Source: Chromatiaceae bacterium (lineage in GTDB: Bacteria > Pseudomonadota > Gammaproteobacteria > Chromatiales > Chromatiaceae). From it: a stretch of 48,646 nt of DNA. The notes under the pieces were generated by a model. It was not told the DNA's origin, made no database searches, and saw nothing but the letters and a program-made list of their open reading frames with translations. Position 1 is the first letter of the stretch, and every line of letters starts with the position of its first letter. Both the position numbers and the translations under genes were made by a program. Positions 28,951-40,444 of the stretch are shown in pieces. Location of the stretch: assembly GCA_022340195.1 (NCBI GenBank), contig JAJDOL010000273.1, positions 1-48,646 on the forward strand, read 5' to 3'.

Positions 28951-29889
28951 TCACTTTTTCACGACCCCTGCGATCTGCTGCGCAACGCGCCGCAGATTGG
29001 CCGAGTAATCCGGTGCGAGGGGGTCGATGGCCAAAACCCGCCCGCCGATGGCGCGCGCGACCTGCGCGGCCGATTTCTTGTCGAACTGCGGCTGCACGAA
29101 GACAACCTTGACCTGTTCCCGCTTCGCCTGCTCGATCAAAGCCGCCAGGGCACGGGGCCCCGGCTCCTTACCCTCGTTTTCGATGGGTACCTGCGTGAGT
29201 CCGTACGCCTCGGCGAAGTAGCCCCATGACGGATGAAAGACCATGAACCTGCGGCTGGGCAGGTCGTCGAGCAGCAACCGGATGTCGCAATCCAAGGCGT
29301 ACAACTCCGCCGCGAACGCCTCGTAGTTGTCCCTAAAGTCTTTCTGGTGGGCCGGATCCAACTCGGAAAGCTTGTCGCGGATTCCAGCTGCCATCTGCTT
29401 GACCAGGCTCGGATCTGTCCAGACATGAGGATCGCCCCCTCCCGTATCCCGGTGCTCATCTGTGCGGTCTTGCCCGGCACCGGGACCGGAATGGCCGTCG
29501 GCGTCATGCGCGTCCATCTCGCGCAGATCCAATCCTGCACGCAAATCGAGCACCTGCATCTTCCGATTCGCGGAGCGGATGCGATTCATCCAGGCCGCCT
29601 CGAAAGGGACACCGGCACGCACATAGAGCTCGGCCTCGGACAGCGCGGCAATTTGCTGCGCCGTCGGATCATAGCTATGCGGGTTAAACCCGGGGCGCAC
29701 CATTGCATGCACATCAACGTGCTCGCCGCCGACCTTCTCGACAAAGGTCTGCAAGGGAAGCACGCTCACGAACACACGCAATCGCTCGGTCCCTGCCGAG
29801 CAGGGCACGGTCATTAGAACCCCGATCAGGCAAATCCCCAAAAAAAAGAAAGCGCGCCTTGTGAAATAAGATACGAGTCTTTTCGTCAT
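28951..29889 (-). CDS. znuA: Zinc ABC transporter substrate-binding protein ZnuA-like
   Basis: Periplasmic metal-binding protein of the cluster A-I family, 312 aa. It has a signal peptide (about residues 1-32, FFLGICLIGVLMTVPCSA), the metal-ligand regions GFNPHSYDPT, DPHVWTDP, FHPSWGYFAEAYGL and the final acidic ligand AIDPLAPDYS. A His/Asp-rich loop (HDADGHSG to DEHRDTGG) is diagnostic of zinc, rather than manganese, binding. ATG 29889 is 3 nt after GGAA. ZnuB, ZnuC and Zur are not in the window, so this is an orphan substrate-binding gene. It is divergent from a CZB-domain gene. Confidence 0.92.
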   Translation of the reverse strand: MTKRLVSYFTRRAFFFLGICLIGVLMTVPCSAGTERLRVFVSVLPLQTFVEKVGGEHVDVHAMVRPGFNPHSYDPTAQQIAALSEAELYVRAGVPFEAAWMNRIRSANRKMQVLDLRAGLDLREMDAHDADGHSGPGAGQDRTDEHRDTGGGDPHVWTDPSLVKQMAAGIRDKLSELDPAHQKDFRDNYEAFAAELYALDCDIRLLLDDLPSRRFMVFHPSWGYFAEAYGLTQVPIENEGKEPGPRALAALIEQAKREQVKVVFVQPQFDKKSAAQVARAIGGRVLAIDPLAPDYSANLRRVAQQIAGVVKK

Positions 29890-30233
29890 GGATTCCAAAC
29901 GATTCGGTTTCGGCCGCCGGGCCATTCCGGCAATCAGCGTCCGACTGCCCGGCCGGCTATGGAACTATATGATAGTGTGGAATCTTTGTAACGGACGCGT
30001 GCGACTGACACCAAGCGGATACCGTTGGCGCATCGGACGGGATGGGGCCGTGCTCGGATTCGCGGATTGCCGCCGACTCCCGCCTGCCTCGACCTGGAAA
30101 AGCTCAAGTGCACATGGACTTATAGCTATTTGTGACCTCCCGCACGGTAACAGGCCTTGCTCGCCGCTACTGTGTCGGTGTGATGAAGTGATTCGTTCCG
30201 TTCTCTTACACAAAGCTCGGAGGGGCAAGAATT
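29890..30233. other. Divergent intergenic region between znuA and the CZB gene
   Basis: 344 nt without a gene. It holds the znuA promoter candidate (29964-29991) and must hold the promoter for the CZB gene, which was not identified. The palindrome ACTAT-ATG-ATAGT at 29964-29976 overlaps the znuA -10. Confidence 0.55.
29964..29991 (-). promoter_or_regulatory. Candidate znuA promoter with overlapping palindrome
   Basis: On the minus strand TTACAA (29991-29986) is followed after 16 nt by TATAGT (29969-29964). The -10 overlaps the perfect inverted repeat ACTAT-N3-ATAGT (29964-29976). It resembles the AT core of Zur operators in being palindromic, but lacks the full consensus arms; a zinc-dependent repressor site is only a possibility. 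Confidence 0.5.
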
Positions 30234-30746
30234 ATGGAAAAGAGAGATGCACTGTCGATGCTACAGACAGCGAAATCGGCACACGTTCAGTGGCGCGCAC
30301 GAGCCCAGGCACTGGTTGCGGGTATTCCGCTGGAAAAGGAGCAGGTCCCAGTCGCCTACACCGACTGTAAATTCGGTAAGTGGTACTACGGGTTGGGCCA
30401 GCAGCTTTCGGTTCTAGATACCTACCGTGCAATCGAAGAGCCGCACCAACAGCTGCATTTGCTTTACATGAAGATTTTCAAGCACCTGTTCGGTGAAGAC
30501 GAGAGATCCGTGTTGAAGAAGATGTTCGGGTCGAAAAGAAAACACCGTGCAGCAAGTCTCGCAGAGGCGCAGAGCCTGTTACCTCAGCTGGTCAACATTT
30601 CGGAGACCCTGTTGGAGGCGGTGGACATACTCGAGAACCAGATACGCCGCATGCCGGACGACGAATTCGCCGACCTCGCCGGGGCCGATCACGGCTACCG
30701 CGTGGACGTACAGAGCGCTGGCCTGCATGAGCACCACACTCACTAG
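30234..30746 (+). CDS. Stand-alone CZB (chemoreceptor zinc-binding) domain protein
   Basis: A 170-aa soluble protein whose N-terminal part is a CZB domain, a four-helix zinc-binding module usually fused to chemoreceptors or diguanylate cyclases. The three-His one-Cys site is visible: His17 (SAHVQWRARA), Cys45 in the hallmark DCKFGKWYYG, and His71 and His75 (EEPHQQLH). Here it is not fused to an MCP or GGDEF domain. Residues 76-150 are helical, and the tail ends HEHHTH, a possible extra metal site. ATG 30234 has GGAGG with suitable spacing. Divergence from znuA suggests a zinc-sensing or zinc-buffering role (inference). There is no signal peptide. Confidence 0.88.
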   Translation: MEKRDALSMLQTAKSAHVQWRARAQALVAGIPLEKEQVPVAYTDCKFGKWYYGLGQQLSVLDTYRAIEEPHQQLHLLYMKIFKHLFGEDERSVLKKMFGSKRKHRAASLAEAQSLLPQLVNISETLLEAVDILENQIRRMPDDEFADLAGADHGYRVDVQSAGLHEHHTH

Positions 30747-30792
30747 AGCGGCGGCGAAAATCCTGAGACCTTTTTCCTGAACGATCCACACA

Positions 30793-30832
30793 GCGGTCCC
30801 TGCAGAAAGCCGGTATACCTTGCAGGGTCCGC
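30793..30832. repeat. Inverted repeat between convergent CZB gene and truD
   Basis: GCGGTCCCTGCA (30793-30804) and TGCAGGGTCCGC (30821-30832) pair over 12 bp with one T/T mismatch and a 16-nt loop. Placed between two convergent genes, it may end transcription from either side; no T-run follows. Confidence 0.55.
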
Positions 30833-30902
30833 CGTGCCCACCTTAGAAGAGGTCAACACACCTCAGTGATCTTTCACGACCGTCAGCGATAAAATTCGGA
30901 CT

Positions 30903-31976
30903 TCAGTCCAACTCCCGGGAGACGCTTTTCCGACTCCAATCGACCAGCTCCCGCAACACCGCCGTTGCGTAGGCACCGGCGGGAAGCTCGAACCTCAGCT
31001 CGAGGGCGTCATCCCCGATCAACGATTCCAACGCACTGACCTTCAGGCGCAACGGCCGTCGTTCCTGGCGCAGTCCGGCCGCGGCGAGTCCAGCCGTCCA
31101 AACCGGGAAGCTTTCAGCAAGCTGCAGCTCCAACGCAGCCGCCTCGCCTGCGGTAAGCATCTCACCAGCTCCCCACAAAGGTCCGCTGGGGTTTATATCG
31201 AAGGCGAGGCAGCGTTCCCTCAGCTCGTCGTCGATGACCTCGGCGAGAAAGCTGGCCCGAGAGCCGGCGAGCTGCATTCGATCACCTGGAACGGGCCGAT
31301 CCCAATCCCCGCGCGTGATGCGTTTGGCGAGCACTTCGTTGAACAGCTGAGAGCGCGCGGCGGAGAGCCAGATTCCACGCAGGTGTCGCTTTATACGCTT
31401 CACCGCGCCGGTGAAGAGCGCATGGGCCGCAGGGAGATTTCCCTCCCGGTTTCCGAAGCGCTGAGGGCCGTAATAGTTTGGAACACCCAGCTGGCCAATC
31501 GTCGCGAGCCGTTCACCCAGCGTCTCGATATCGCTGGTGAACCCGCCGACGCGGATGCGAAAGCGGTTCCCGCGCAGTGCACCGCGGCGCAGCTTGCGTC
31601 GGTGACGGCTCGTCTCCAAGACCTCGACCCCGTCCAGGTCCAATCCCGAAAAGTCGGAATCCCGTTGTAGACCCGTGTGAAGCGAGAACCATTGGGTGGT
31701 TACGGCATATCGGTCCTTCAGCCCCGCGTACCCCACCGAAGATGTCGGCAACCCGGCGTGGGCTGCAAGTCTGCGGGCCACCCATTCGGTGTTTGCCCCT
31801 GTCTTGCGCACAAGAACAAGGAGATGCTCGCCCTCTCCGTCCGGTTCGAAGCTCAGGATCTCGTCGACGCGAAAGTCTTCGGGCCGCTTCCGCAGCCAAC
31901 CTGCAGCGACGGGACCGCCGTGGGCGTAGGGGAGATCGTCGAAGGAGCGCCAACAAGGCAGATCAGCAGCGTTCAT
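30903..31976 (-). CDS. truD: tRNA pseudouridine(13) synthase TruD
   Basis: Makes pseudouridine at position 13 of tRNA-Glu. The 357-aa product has the family catalytic motif GYAGLKDRYAVTTQWFS, with nucleophile Asp88, and the downstream segments GNRFRIRV and VPNYYGPQRFGNREGN. Length fits the family (349 in E. coli). ATG 31976 is used without a strong Shine-Dalgarno; it lies 17 nt after ispF. The ispD-ispF-truD order is conserved. Confidence 0.96.
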   Translation of the reverse strand: MNAADLPCWRSFDDLPYAHGGPVAAGWLRKRPEDFRVDEILSFEPDGEGEHLLVLVRKTGANTEWVARRLAAHAGLPTSSVGYAGLKDRYAVTTQWFSLHTGLQRDSDFSGLDLDGVEVLETSRHRRKLRRGALRGNRFRIRVGGFTSDIETLGERLATIGQLGVPNYYGPQRFGNREGNLPAAHALFTGAVKRIKRHLRGIWLSAARSQLFNEVLAKRITRGDWDRPVPGDRMQLAGSRASFLAEVIDDELRERCLAFDINPSGPLWGAGEMLTAGEAAALELQLAESFPVWTAGLAAAGLRQERRPLRLKVSALESLIGDDALELRFELPAGAYATAVLRELVDWSRKSVSRELD

Positions 31977-31993
31977 TCAGCAACTGCTCACAG

Positions 31994-32485
31994 CTAACCG
32001 CTATCCCCTGGTGCGGTGAGCAAAACGACCGCGAAGGCAGCGATACCCTCGCCGCGACCCGTGAAGCCCATCCTTTCTGTGGTGGTCGCCTTCAGGTTCA
32101 CCCGCCCGGTCGGACAGCCCAGGTCCTCGGCAAGAACCTGAGTCATGGCAGGCATATAGGGCTTGAGCTTGGGGCGTTGGGCGACGACCGTCAGGTCCAC
32201 GTTGTGCACCCGGAGTCGGCGTTCGTCCAGTGACTGCATCACACGTCGCAAGAGAATGCGGCTGTCGATTCCGGAATACTGGGGGTCATCGTCCGGAAAA
32301 TGCTGGCCTATGTCCCCCAGGGCGGCGGCGCCCAGCAGGGCATCGCAGAGGGCGTGAATGAGGACATCTCCGTCCGAGTGAGCGGCGAGCCCCTCCTCGT
32401 GCTCGATCCGAATTCCGCCGATGACCAGGGGTCGCCCAGCCGTGAAGCGGTGGGCGTCGATGCCTTGCCCGATCAGAACAGACAT
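31994..32485 (-). CDS. ispF: 2-C-methyl-D-erythritol 2,4-cyclodiphosphate synthase
   Basis: Fifth step of the MEP isoprenoid pathway. The 163-aa product has the zinc ligands in GQGIDAHRF and the family segments GLAAHSDGDVLIHALCDALL, DIGQHFPDDDP and KATTTERMGFTGRGEG. Length is typical. The ATG shares one base with the ispD stop (TGATG), implying translational coupling; the two enzymes act in the same pathway. Confidence 0.97.
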   Translation of the reverse strand: MSVLIGQGIDAHRFTAGRPLVIGGIRIEHEEGLAAHSDGDVLIHALCDALLGAAALGDIGQHFPDDDPQYSGIDSRILLRRVMQSLDERRLRVHNVDLTVVAQRPKLKPYMPAMTQVLAEDLGCPTGRVNLKATTTERMGFTGRGEGIAAFAVVLLTAPGDSG

Positions 32486-33186
32486 CAGTCCAGACGTCCT
32501 TGTTGCTCGAGATGGAATCCTGCCAAGGACAGATCCTCGGGGCGGGTGATCTTGATGTTGTCCGCGTGACCCTCGACCAGCATGGGCGCGAGTCCCATCA
32601 GCTCCAGGGCCCCGGCGTCGTCCGTCACCAGGCCACCCCCTTCCAGCGCCGCGCACAGGGCCTGGCGCAATAGACCGAAGCGAAACATCTGGGGGGTGAA
32701 GGCATGCCAAAGACGTTCTCGCGGGACAGTGGAACGCACCGTGCCGTCCTCGCCCACCTGCTTCATGGTGTCCCGTGCGGGCACGCCCAGGAGGCCGCCG
32801 ACGGGATGGTCCATCAGACTGGTCAGCAAACGGTCGACATCGTCCCGGCGCAGGCAGGGCCTAGCCGCGTCATGGACCAGGACCCAATCCGTCTCGTCGG
32901 CCTCCCGGTCCAGGAAATCCAGGGCGTTGAGCACCGAATGGCAGCGCTCGACACCCCCGTCCACACGGCGGACGCGCGGATGGTCGGCGAAGGCTGTTCG
33001 GGGCCAGAATTGGTCTTCCGGGTCCAGGGCAACTATGACGCGCGAGAGCCGCGGGTGATCGAGAAAGAGGCGCAGGGAGAAATCGATCACCGGGCGGCCG
33101 CCCAGCTCGAGGTACTGCTTAGGAACCGTTGTTCCCATGCGGCGGCCGATACCGGCCGCAGGAATCACCCCCCAACAGCTGACCAT
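32485..33186 (-). CDS. ispD: 2-C-methyl-D-erythritol 4-phosphate cytidylyltransferase
   Basis: Third step of the MEP pathway, coupling CTP to methylerythritol phosphate. The 233-aa product has the nucleotide-binding motif PAAGIGRRMG, then PKQYLELGGRPV, the DAARPC motif (VLVHDAARPCL) and a C-terminal TDDAGALE. Annotated from ATG 33186; a TTG at 33195 overlaps the ftsB stop as TTGA and would add 3 residues. It lies downstream of ftsB, as in E. coli. Confidence 0.96.
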   Translation of the reverse strand: MVSCWGVIPAAGIGRRMGTTVPKQYLELGGRPVIDFSLRLFLDHPRLSRVIVALDPEDQFWPRTAFADHPRVRRVDGGVERCHSVLNALDFLDREADETDWVLVHDAARPCLRRDDVDRLLTSLMDHPVGGLLGVPARDTMKQVGEDGTVRSTVPRERLWHAFTPQMFRFGLLRQALCAALEGGGLVTDDAGALELMGLAPMLVEGHADNIKITRPEDLSLAGFHLEQQGRLD

Positions 33187-33191
33187 CCGGC

Positions 33192-33611
33192 TCAAGGCGC
33201 TCGGGCCGCGTCGGCGGTGATCTCACGGCGCGCGAGCCCAGCATCCGAATCGCCCGCCGGGGATCGATTGTCTGTCTTCCCTTCGGCCGGCGCTCGGGTA
33301 TCGGCGGTAGAAGGCGTCCGCTCCGGTTCAGAGTCATCGGGCTCCCCGATGACCTGGAGAAACATCTCGCCCTGCTTGATCATCCCGAGCTCGCTGCGTG
33401 CCCTTTCCTCAAGGGCATCCAGGCCCTCGCGGAGGTCCTGGACCTCCGCCTCGAGGGTCTGGTTGCGAGCCTGCATCTGCACGAGCTCCTGCTTCTGTGA
33501 GCCGATCTCATCCCGAAGCGCCTGGAGCTCCGCCAGACTGCCCTGACCGACCCACAGGCGATACTGCAATCCCAGCAGCAACAGCAAGAGCAATCCTGCA
33601 AGCCAGCGCAT
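33192..33611 (-). CDS. ftsB: Cell division protein FtsB
   Basis: Bitopic divisome protein that links FtsL and FtsQ. The 139-aa product has a short cytoplasmic start, one TM segment (about residues 3-18, LAGLLLLLLLGLQYRLW) and a coiled coil (LAELQALRDEIGSQKQEL to LDALEERARSELGMI), then the conserved GEMFLQV. The C-terminus extends about 45 residues beyond the usual FtsB end, rich in Asp, Glu, Pro and Ala, and is unlike E. coli FtsB (103 aa). ATG 33611 is preferred to the adjacent TTG. It lies between eno and ispD, the conserved slot. Confidence 0.92.
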   Translation of the reverse strand: MRWLAGLLLLLLLGLQYRLWVGQGSLAELQALRDEIGSQKQELVQMQARNQTLEAEVQDLREGLDALEERARSELGMIKQGEMFLQVIGEPDDSEPERTPSTADTRAPAEGKTDNRSPAGDSDAGLARREITADAARAP

Positions 33612-33632
33612 CAAATCGCGACGCCTGTGCGC

Positions 33633-34955
<1,323 letters not shown>

Positions 34956-35133
34956 TTAAGCGTCAAACAATCAAAGCCGCAATTCAGAAATTAGAACCGC
35001 AAAGGCACCGAGGACGCCAGGGAATTCGCTAAAAATGGGATTCTGACGGGTCTCACCCGAGGGGTGAAGCGCTTTCTCGACCTTTCCAGTTAGAAATCTT
35101 CGCTCCCCCAGCGGCTCAGATGCGGTTTCGAGG

Positions 35134-37795
<2,662 letters not shown>

Positions 37796-37824
37796 TTCAC
37801 ATGTTCCGCGCATTAACCTATACT
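37796..37824 (+). promoter_or_regulatory. Sigma-70 promoter of the sulfur-globule-like gene
   Basis: TTCACA (37796-37801) is followed after exactly 17 nt by TATACT (37819-37824), close to consensus. The predicted start near 37831 gives a leader of about 105 nt before a good ribosome site (AGGAG, 9-nt spacing) at ATG 37936. Confidence 0.75.
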
Positions 37825-37935
37825 CCGGGGGCGTTCGTCCAACATTATCGACCATCCACGACGCCGCTGCCTCCCTGATGTCCAGGACTGCGGCGCCCAC
37901 GAACGACACTTTCTCTCGATCAGGAGCGACAAACT

Positions 37936-38316
37936 ATGCAAAAGATTTCCAAGATCCTGGGCGTTGCCGCCATCGCCGGTGCCGCTGCTTTCTCCATGAG
38001 CTCCGCCCATGCCTGGTGGGGCGGGGGTCCGTGGGGCGGTGGTCCCGGTTGGGGCAACGGCGGCAACGACTGGTGGAACGACATGATGGGCGACGGTTAC
38101 GGTGACTTCAACATGAGCATGAGTGGCGGCGGCCGCGGCTGGGGCCGCGGCTACAATCGCTACCGCGATTACTACGGTTACGGTCCCTATGGCTGGGGTG
38201 GTCCCTGGGGCGGTTATGGCGGTTATCCCGGCTACGGCGGTTACGGCATGCCATACGGCATGCCATACGCGGCTCCCGCTGTTCCAGCTGCACCCGCCGC
38301 TGGCGAGTCCAAATGA
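37936..38316 (+). CDS. Sulfur globule protein-like Gly/Tyr/Trp-rich secreted protein
   Basis: A 126-aa exported protein: signal peptide residues 1-26 ending SSAHA, then a low-complexity region starting [10 protein letters not shown] and rich in Gly, Tyr, Trp and Pro with irregular [13 protein letters not shown]-type repeats, and an Ala/Pro tail ending AAGESK. This composition and layout resemble the sulfur globule proteins SgpA/B/C (CV1-CV3) of Allochromatium vinosum, which form the envelope of periplasmic sulfur globules; assignment is by composition, not alignment. No cysteine is visible in the mature part. It is a monocistronic unit with its own promoter and a strong terminator, consistent with high expression. 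A generic glycine-rich structural protein is the alternative. Confidence 0.7.
   Translation: MQKISKILGVAAIAGAAAFSMSSAHAWWGGGPWGGGPGWGNGGNDWWNDMMGDGYGDFNMSMSGGGRGWGRGYNRYRDYYGYGPYGWGGPWGGYGGYPGYGGYGMPYGMPYAAPAVPAAPAAGESK
38244..38267. repeat. Tandem 12-bp duplication within the sulfur-globule-like gene
   Basis: CGGCATGCCATA occurs twice head to tail, encoding the repeated GMPY of GMPYGMPY. The repeat keeps frame, as expected for slippage-driven growth of a low-complexity protein. Confidence 0.85.
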
Positions 38317-38342
38317 CTACTTGAAAATCCTAACGTGAAGAG

Positions 38343-38369
38343 CCGCGCCCTAGTGCGCGGTTTTTTTTT
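38343..38369 (+). terminator. Rho-independent terminator of the sulfur-globule-like gene
   Basis: Stem CCGCGC (38343-38348) and GCGCGG (38355-38360) with a 6-nt loop is followed by nine T (38361-38369). It starts 27 nt after the stop codon and isolates this gene from fnr. Confidence 0.93.
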
Positions 38370-38443
38370 CATTGAATGCCGCCAGCGTCTGTGCTCGAAA
38401 TGCTGATTTTCTCGCCAAGGCATATCCCGCGGAACGACATTGC

Positions 38444-38457
38444 TTGATCCACGTCAA
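38444..38457 (+). promoter_or_regulatory. FNR/ANR-type box upstream of fnr
   Basis: TTGAT-CCAC-GTCAA matches TTGAT-N4-ATCAA at 9 of 10 positions. It lies 43 nt before the chosen fnr start codon, so it overlaps or sits downstream of the promoter, a position typical of autorepression. Autoregulation is inference. Confidence 0.75.
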
Positions 38458-38500
38458 ATGAATCTGCAAAATAGCGATAAGATTGAGCGGGGATCCAAAT

Positions 38501-39259
38501 TTGACTGAGTCCAAGGTCATTTCATTCGAGACCATAAGGGTCGCCTGCCGGAACTGCACGCTCGGTGCGCTCTGCCTGCCGATGGGCCTGACGCCGGATG
38601 ACGTCGAGCGGCTGGACGATATCGTAAAGCGCGCGCGCCCCCTGCACCGGGGTGATTTTCTCTTCCGAAACGGCCAAAGCTTTCGTTCCCTCTATGTTGT
38701 CAAGACGGGCTCGGTCAAGACTTACACGCCGAGCGAGGAAGGCGGCGAGCAAGTGCTCGGATTTCACCTTCCTGGCGAGATAATCGGCCTTGACGCGATC
38801 GACAAAGAGGTGCACGCGTGCTCGGCAAAGGTACTGGAGACCTCGGCGATTTGCGAGGTCCCCTTCTCCCGCCTCGAAGAGCTGAGCAACCGCATCCCCT
38901 CCCTGCAGCATCAAATGTATCGCTTGCTCAGCAAAGAAATCAGCCACGATACAGAGCTGCTTCTCGTGCTGGGCAAGAAGAGCGCTGAAGAGCGCCTCGC
39001 CGCTTTCCTCCTGAGCATGTCGAAACGCCTGCGGCAACGCGGGCTAAGCCCCACCGATTTCTACTTGAGCATGTCCCGTCACGAGATAGGCAACTACCTC
39101 GGATTGGCCGTTGAAACAGTCAGCAGATTGTTCACGAGGTTTCAGGACGAGGGGCTCTTGAAGGTCGATCGAAAGCACGTCGAGCTTATCGACATGGAAG
39201 CCTTAGAAGCCATCGTCGTCCGCGCAACAGCGGACAATCATCAGCAGCACTTGACCTAG
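38501..39259 (+). CDS. fnr: Oxygen-sensing FNR/ANR-type transcription regulator
   Basis: CRP/FNR-family activator that carries an O2-labile [4Fe-4S] cluster and controls the aerobic-anaerobic switch. From TTG 38501 the protein is 252 aa: N-terminal Cys16, Cys19 and Cys25 (ACRNCTLGALC) and the fourth ligand Cys118 (ETSAICEVPF), with spacing identical to E. coli FNR; a cyclic-nucleotide-like beta-roll; a dimerisation helix; and a helix-turn-helix ending GLAVETVSRLFTRF, whose E-x-x-S-R pattern recognises TTGAT. A TTG six codons earlier (38483) is an alternative; GGGGA at about 7 nt supports the later one. Likely targets here are ccoN and itself. Convergent with dnaQ. Confidence 0.95.
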   Translation: MTESKVISFETIRVACRNCTLGALCLPMGLTPDDVERLDDIVKRARPLHRGDFLFRNGQSFRSLYVVKTGSVKTYTPSEEGGEQVLGFHLPGEIIGLDAIDKEVHACSAKVLETSAICEVPFSRLEELSNRIPSLQHQMYRLLSKEISHDTELLLVLGKKSAEERLAAFLLSMSKRLRQRGLSPTDFYLSMSRHEIGNYLGLAVETVSRLFTRFQDEGLLKVDRKHVELIDMEALEAIVVRATADNHQQHLT

Positions 39260-39966
39260 CTTTTTAGCCACAGGCACTTCCCACCACTCGCTTCGTCGAT
39301 CGCCGCAAGCCGAGTGCGGTGAGCTGCCAGCTCGTCCTCATTCGCTCGCACGACCCGCAAGGGCGATCGTTGAGCCGAGAGCCGGCGAATCCCCTCTCGC
39401 GCTCCGTCGGACCCCGGCAGGCCTTCGGCCCCTAAGGACAGGCTGACCTGTCCACCCGTCATGGCGAGAAATACGTCGGCGAGGATCTCCGCATCCAGCA
39501 GCGCACCGTGCAGGTCGCGATGTGCGTTGTCCACGCCGTAGCGCTTGCAGAGGGCGTCGAGACTATTGCGCTGCCCGGGATGGAGCGACCTTGCCATGAC
39601 AAGCGTATCCGTAACCCGGCACAGCGCATCGATCGGCTTCGCACCCTGCTTCCAGAGGCGCAGCTCATGGTTCAGAAAGCCCACATCGAAGGGCGCGTTG
39701 TGGATAACAAGCTCGGCGCCCCGGACATATCCCAAGAAATCCTCTGCGATATCGACAAAGCGCGGCTTGTCGTGCAGGAACTCGTCGGTGATGCCGTGCA
39801 CCTCCACCGCACCCCGGTCGATTTTCCGGTCGGGCTGCAGGTACTGATGAAAATTGTTTCGGGTTAGACGGCGGTCGACGAGCTCCACGCAACCGATCTC
39901 GATAATGCGGTGCCCGTCCGCCGGCTCCAGGCCGGTCGTTTCGGTATCCAGTACGATCTGGCGCAT
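39256..39966 (-). CDS. dnaQ: DNA polymerase III subunit epsilon (3'-5' proofreading exonuclease)
   Basis: Proofreading exonuclease of the replicative polymerase. The 236-aa product has DEDDh motifs: Exo I VLDTETTGLEP, Exo II VIHNAPFDVGFLNHEL and Exo III HRDLHGALLDAEILADVF, and a C-terminal extension for binding the alpha subunit. The stop codons of dnaQ and fnr overlap on opposite strands at CTAG (39256-39259), so they converge without a spacer. rnhA lies 43 nt upstream, the usual rnhA-dnaQ pairing (divergent in E. coli, tandem here). Confidence 0.97.
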   Translation of the reverse strand: MRQIVLDTETTGLEPADGHRIIEIGCVELVDRRLTRNNFHQYLQPDRKIDRGAVEVHGITDEFLHDKPRFVDIAEDFLGYVRGAELVIHNAPFDVGFLNHELRLWKQGAKPIDALCRVTDTLVMARSLHPGQRNSLDALCKRYGVDNAHRDLHGALLDAEILADVFLAMTGGQVSLSLGAEGLPGSDGAREGIRRLSAQRSPLRVVRANEDELAAHRTRLAAIDEASGGKCLWLKS

Positions 39967-40009
39967 TGAGCGCTCCTGTCTTGAAAGTAGACTTCAGATT
40001 GCGGTCGAG

Positions 40010-40444
40010 TCACTTCCCCGGAATCCCGCGATTTGCCAACCGATCCGCTCGCTCGTTCTCTGCATGTCCGGTGTGACCGCGCACCCAGTGCCACTGAAGC
40101 TCGTGCCTCGAGACCGCCTGGTCCAGGCGCTCCCACAGGTCCCGGTTCTTCACCGGCTTGCGGTCCGCCGTACGCCAACCATTGCGCTTCCAGCGTCCCA
40201 TCCATGCCGTAACTCCCTGCTTTACGTACTGAGAGTCAGTGGTGATCCGCACCCGGCACGGGCGCTTCAAGTACTCCAATGCCTGGATTACAGCCATCAA
40301 CTCCATGCGGTTGTTTGTTGTGCTGAGCTCGCCACCCCACAGCTCCTTCTCATGCGAGCCGTAACGCAGCAACGCACCCCAGCCACCTGGACCCGGGTTT
40401 CCCTTGCAGGCCCCATCGCTGAAGATCTCCACTGTCTCAGACAC
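40010..40444 (-). CDS. rnhA: Ribonuclease HI
   Basis: Cleaves RNA in RNA-DNA hybrids. The 144-aa product from GTG 40444 has the catalytic residues in [17 protein letters not shown] (Asp), NNRMELMA (Glu), [15 protein letters not shown] (Asp) and [16 protein letters not shown] (Asp). The GTG is preceded by GGAG at 7-nt spacing and fits the E. coli start; a longer reading frame begins 24 codons earlier inside the methyltransferase gene. The 5' end overlaps the end of the upstream methyltransferase gene by 8 nt. Confidence 0.97.
   Translation of the reverse strand: MSETVEIFSDGACKGNPGPGGWGALLRYGSHEKELWGGELSTTNNRMELMAVIQALEYLKRPCRVRITTDSQYVKQGVTAWMGRWKRNGWRTADRKPVKNRDLWERLDQAVSRHELQWHWVRGHTGHAENERADRLANRGIPGK

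Noticed and set aside
35053-35067. Hairpin TCACCC-GAG-GGGTGA after kdsA as terminator
   Set aside because: Stem of only 6 bp and no adjacent T-run; the T-rich stretch is about 18 nt further on.
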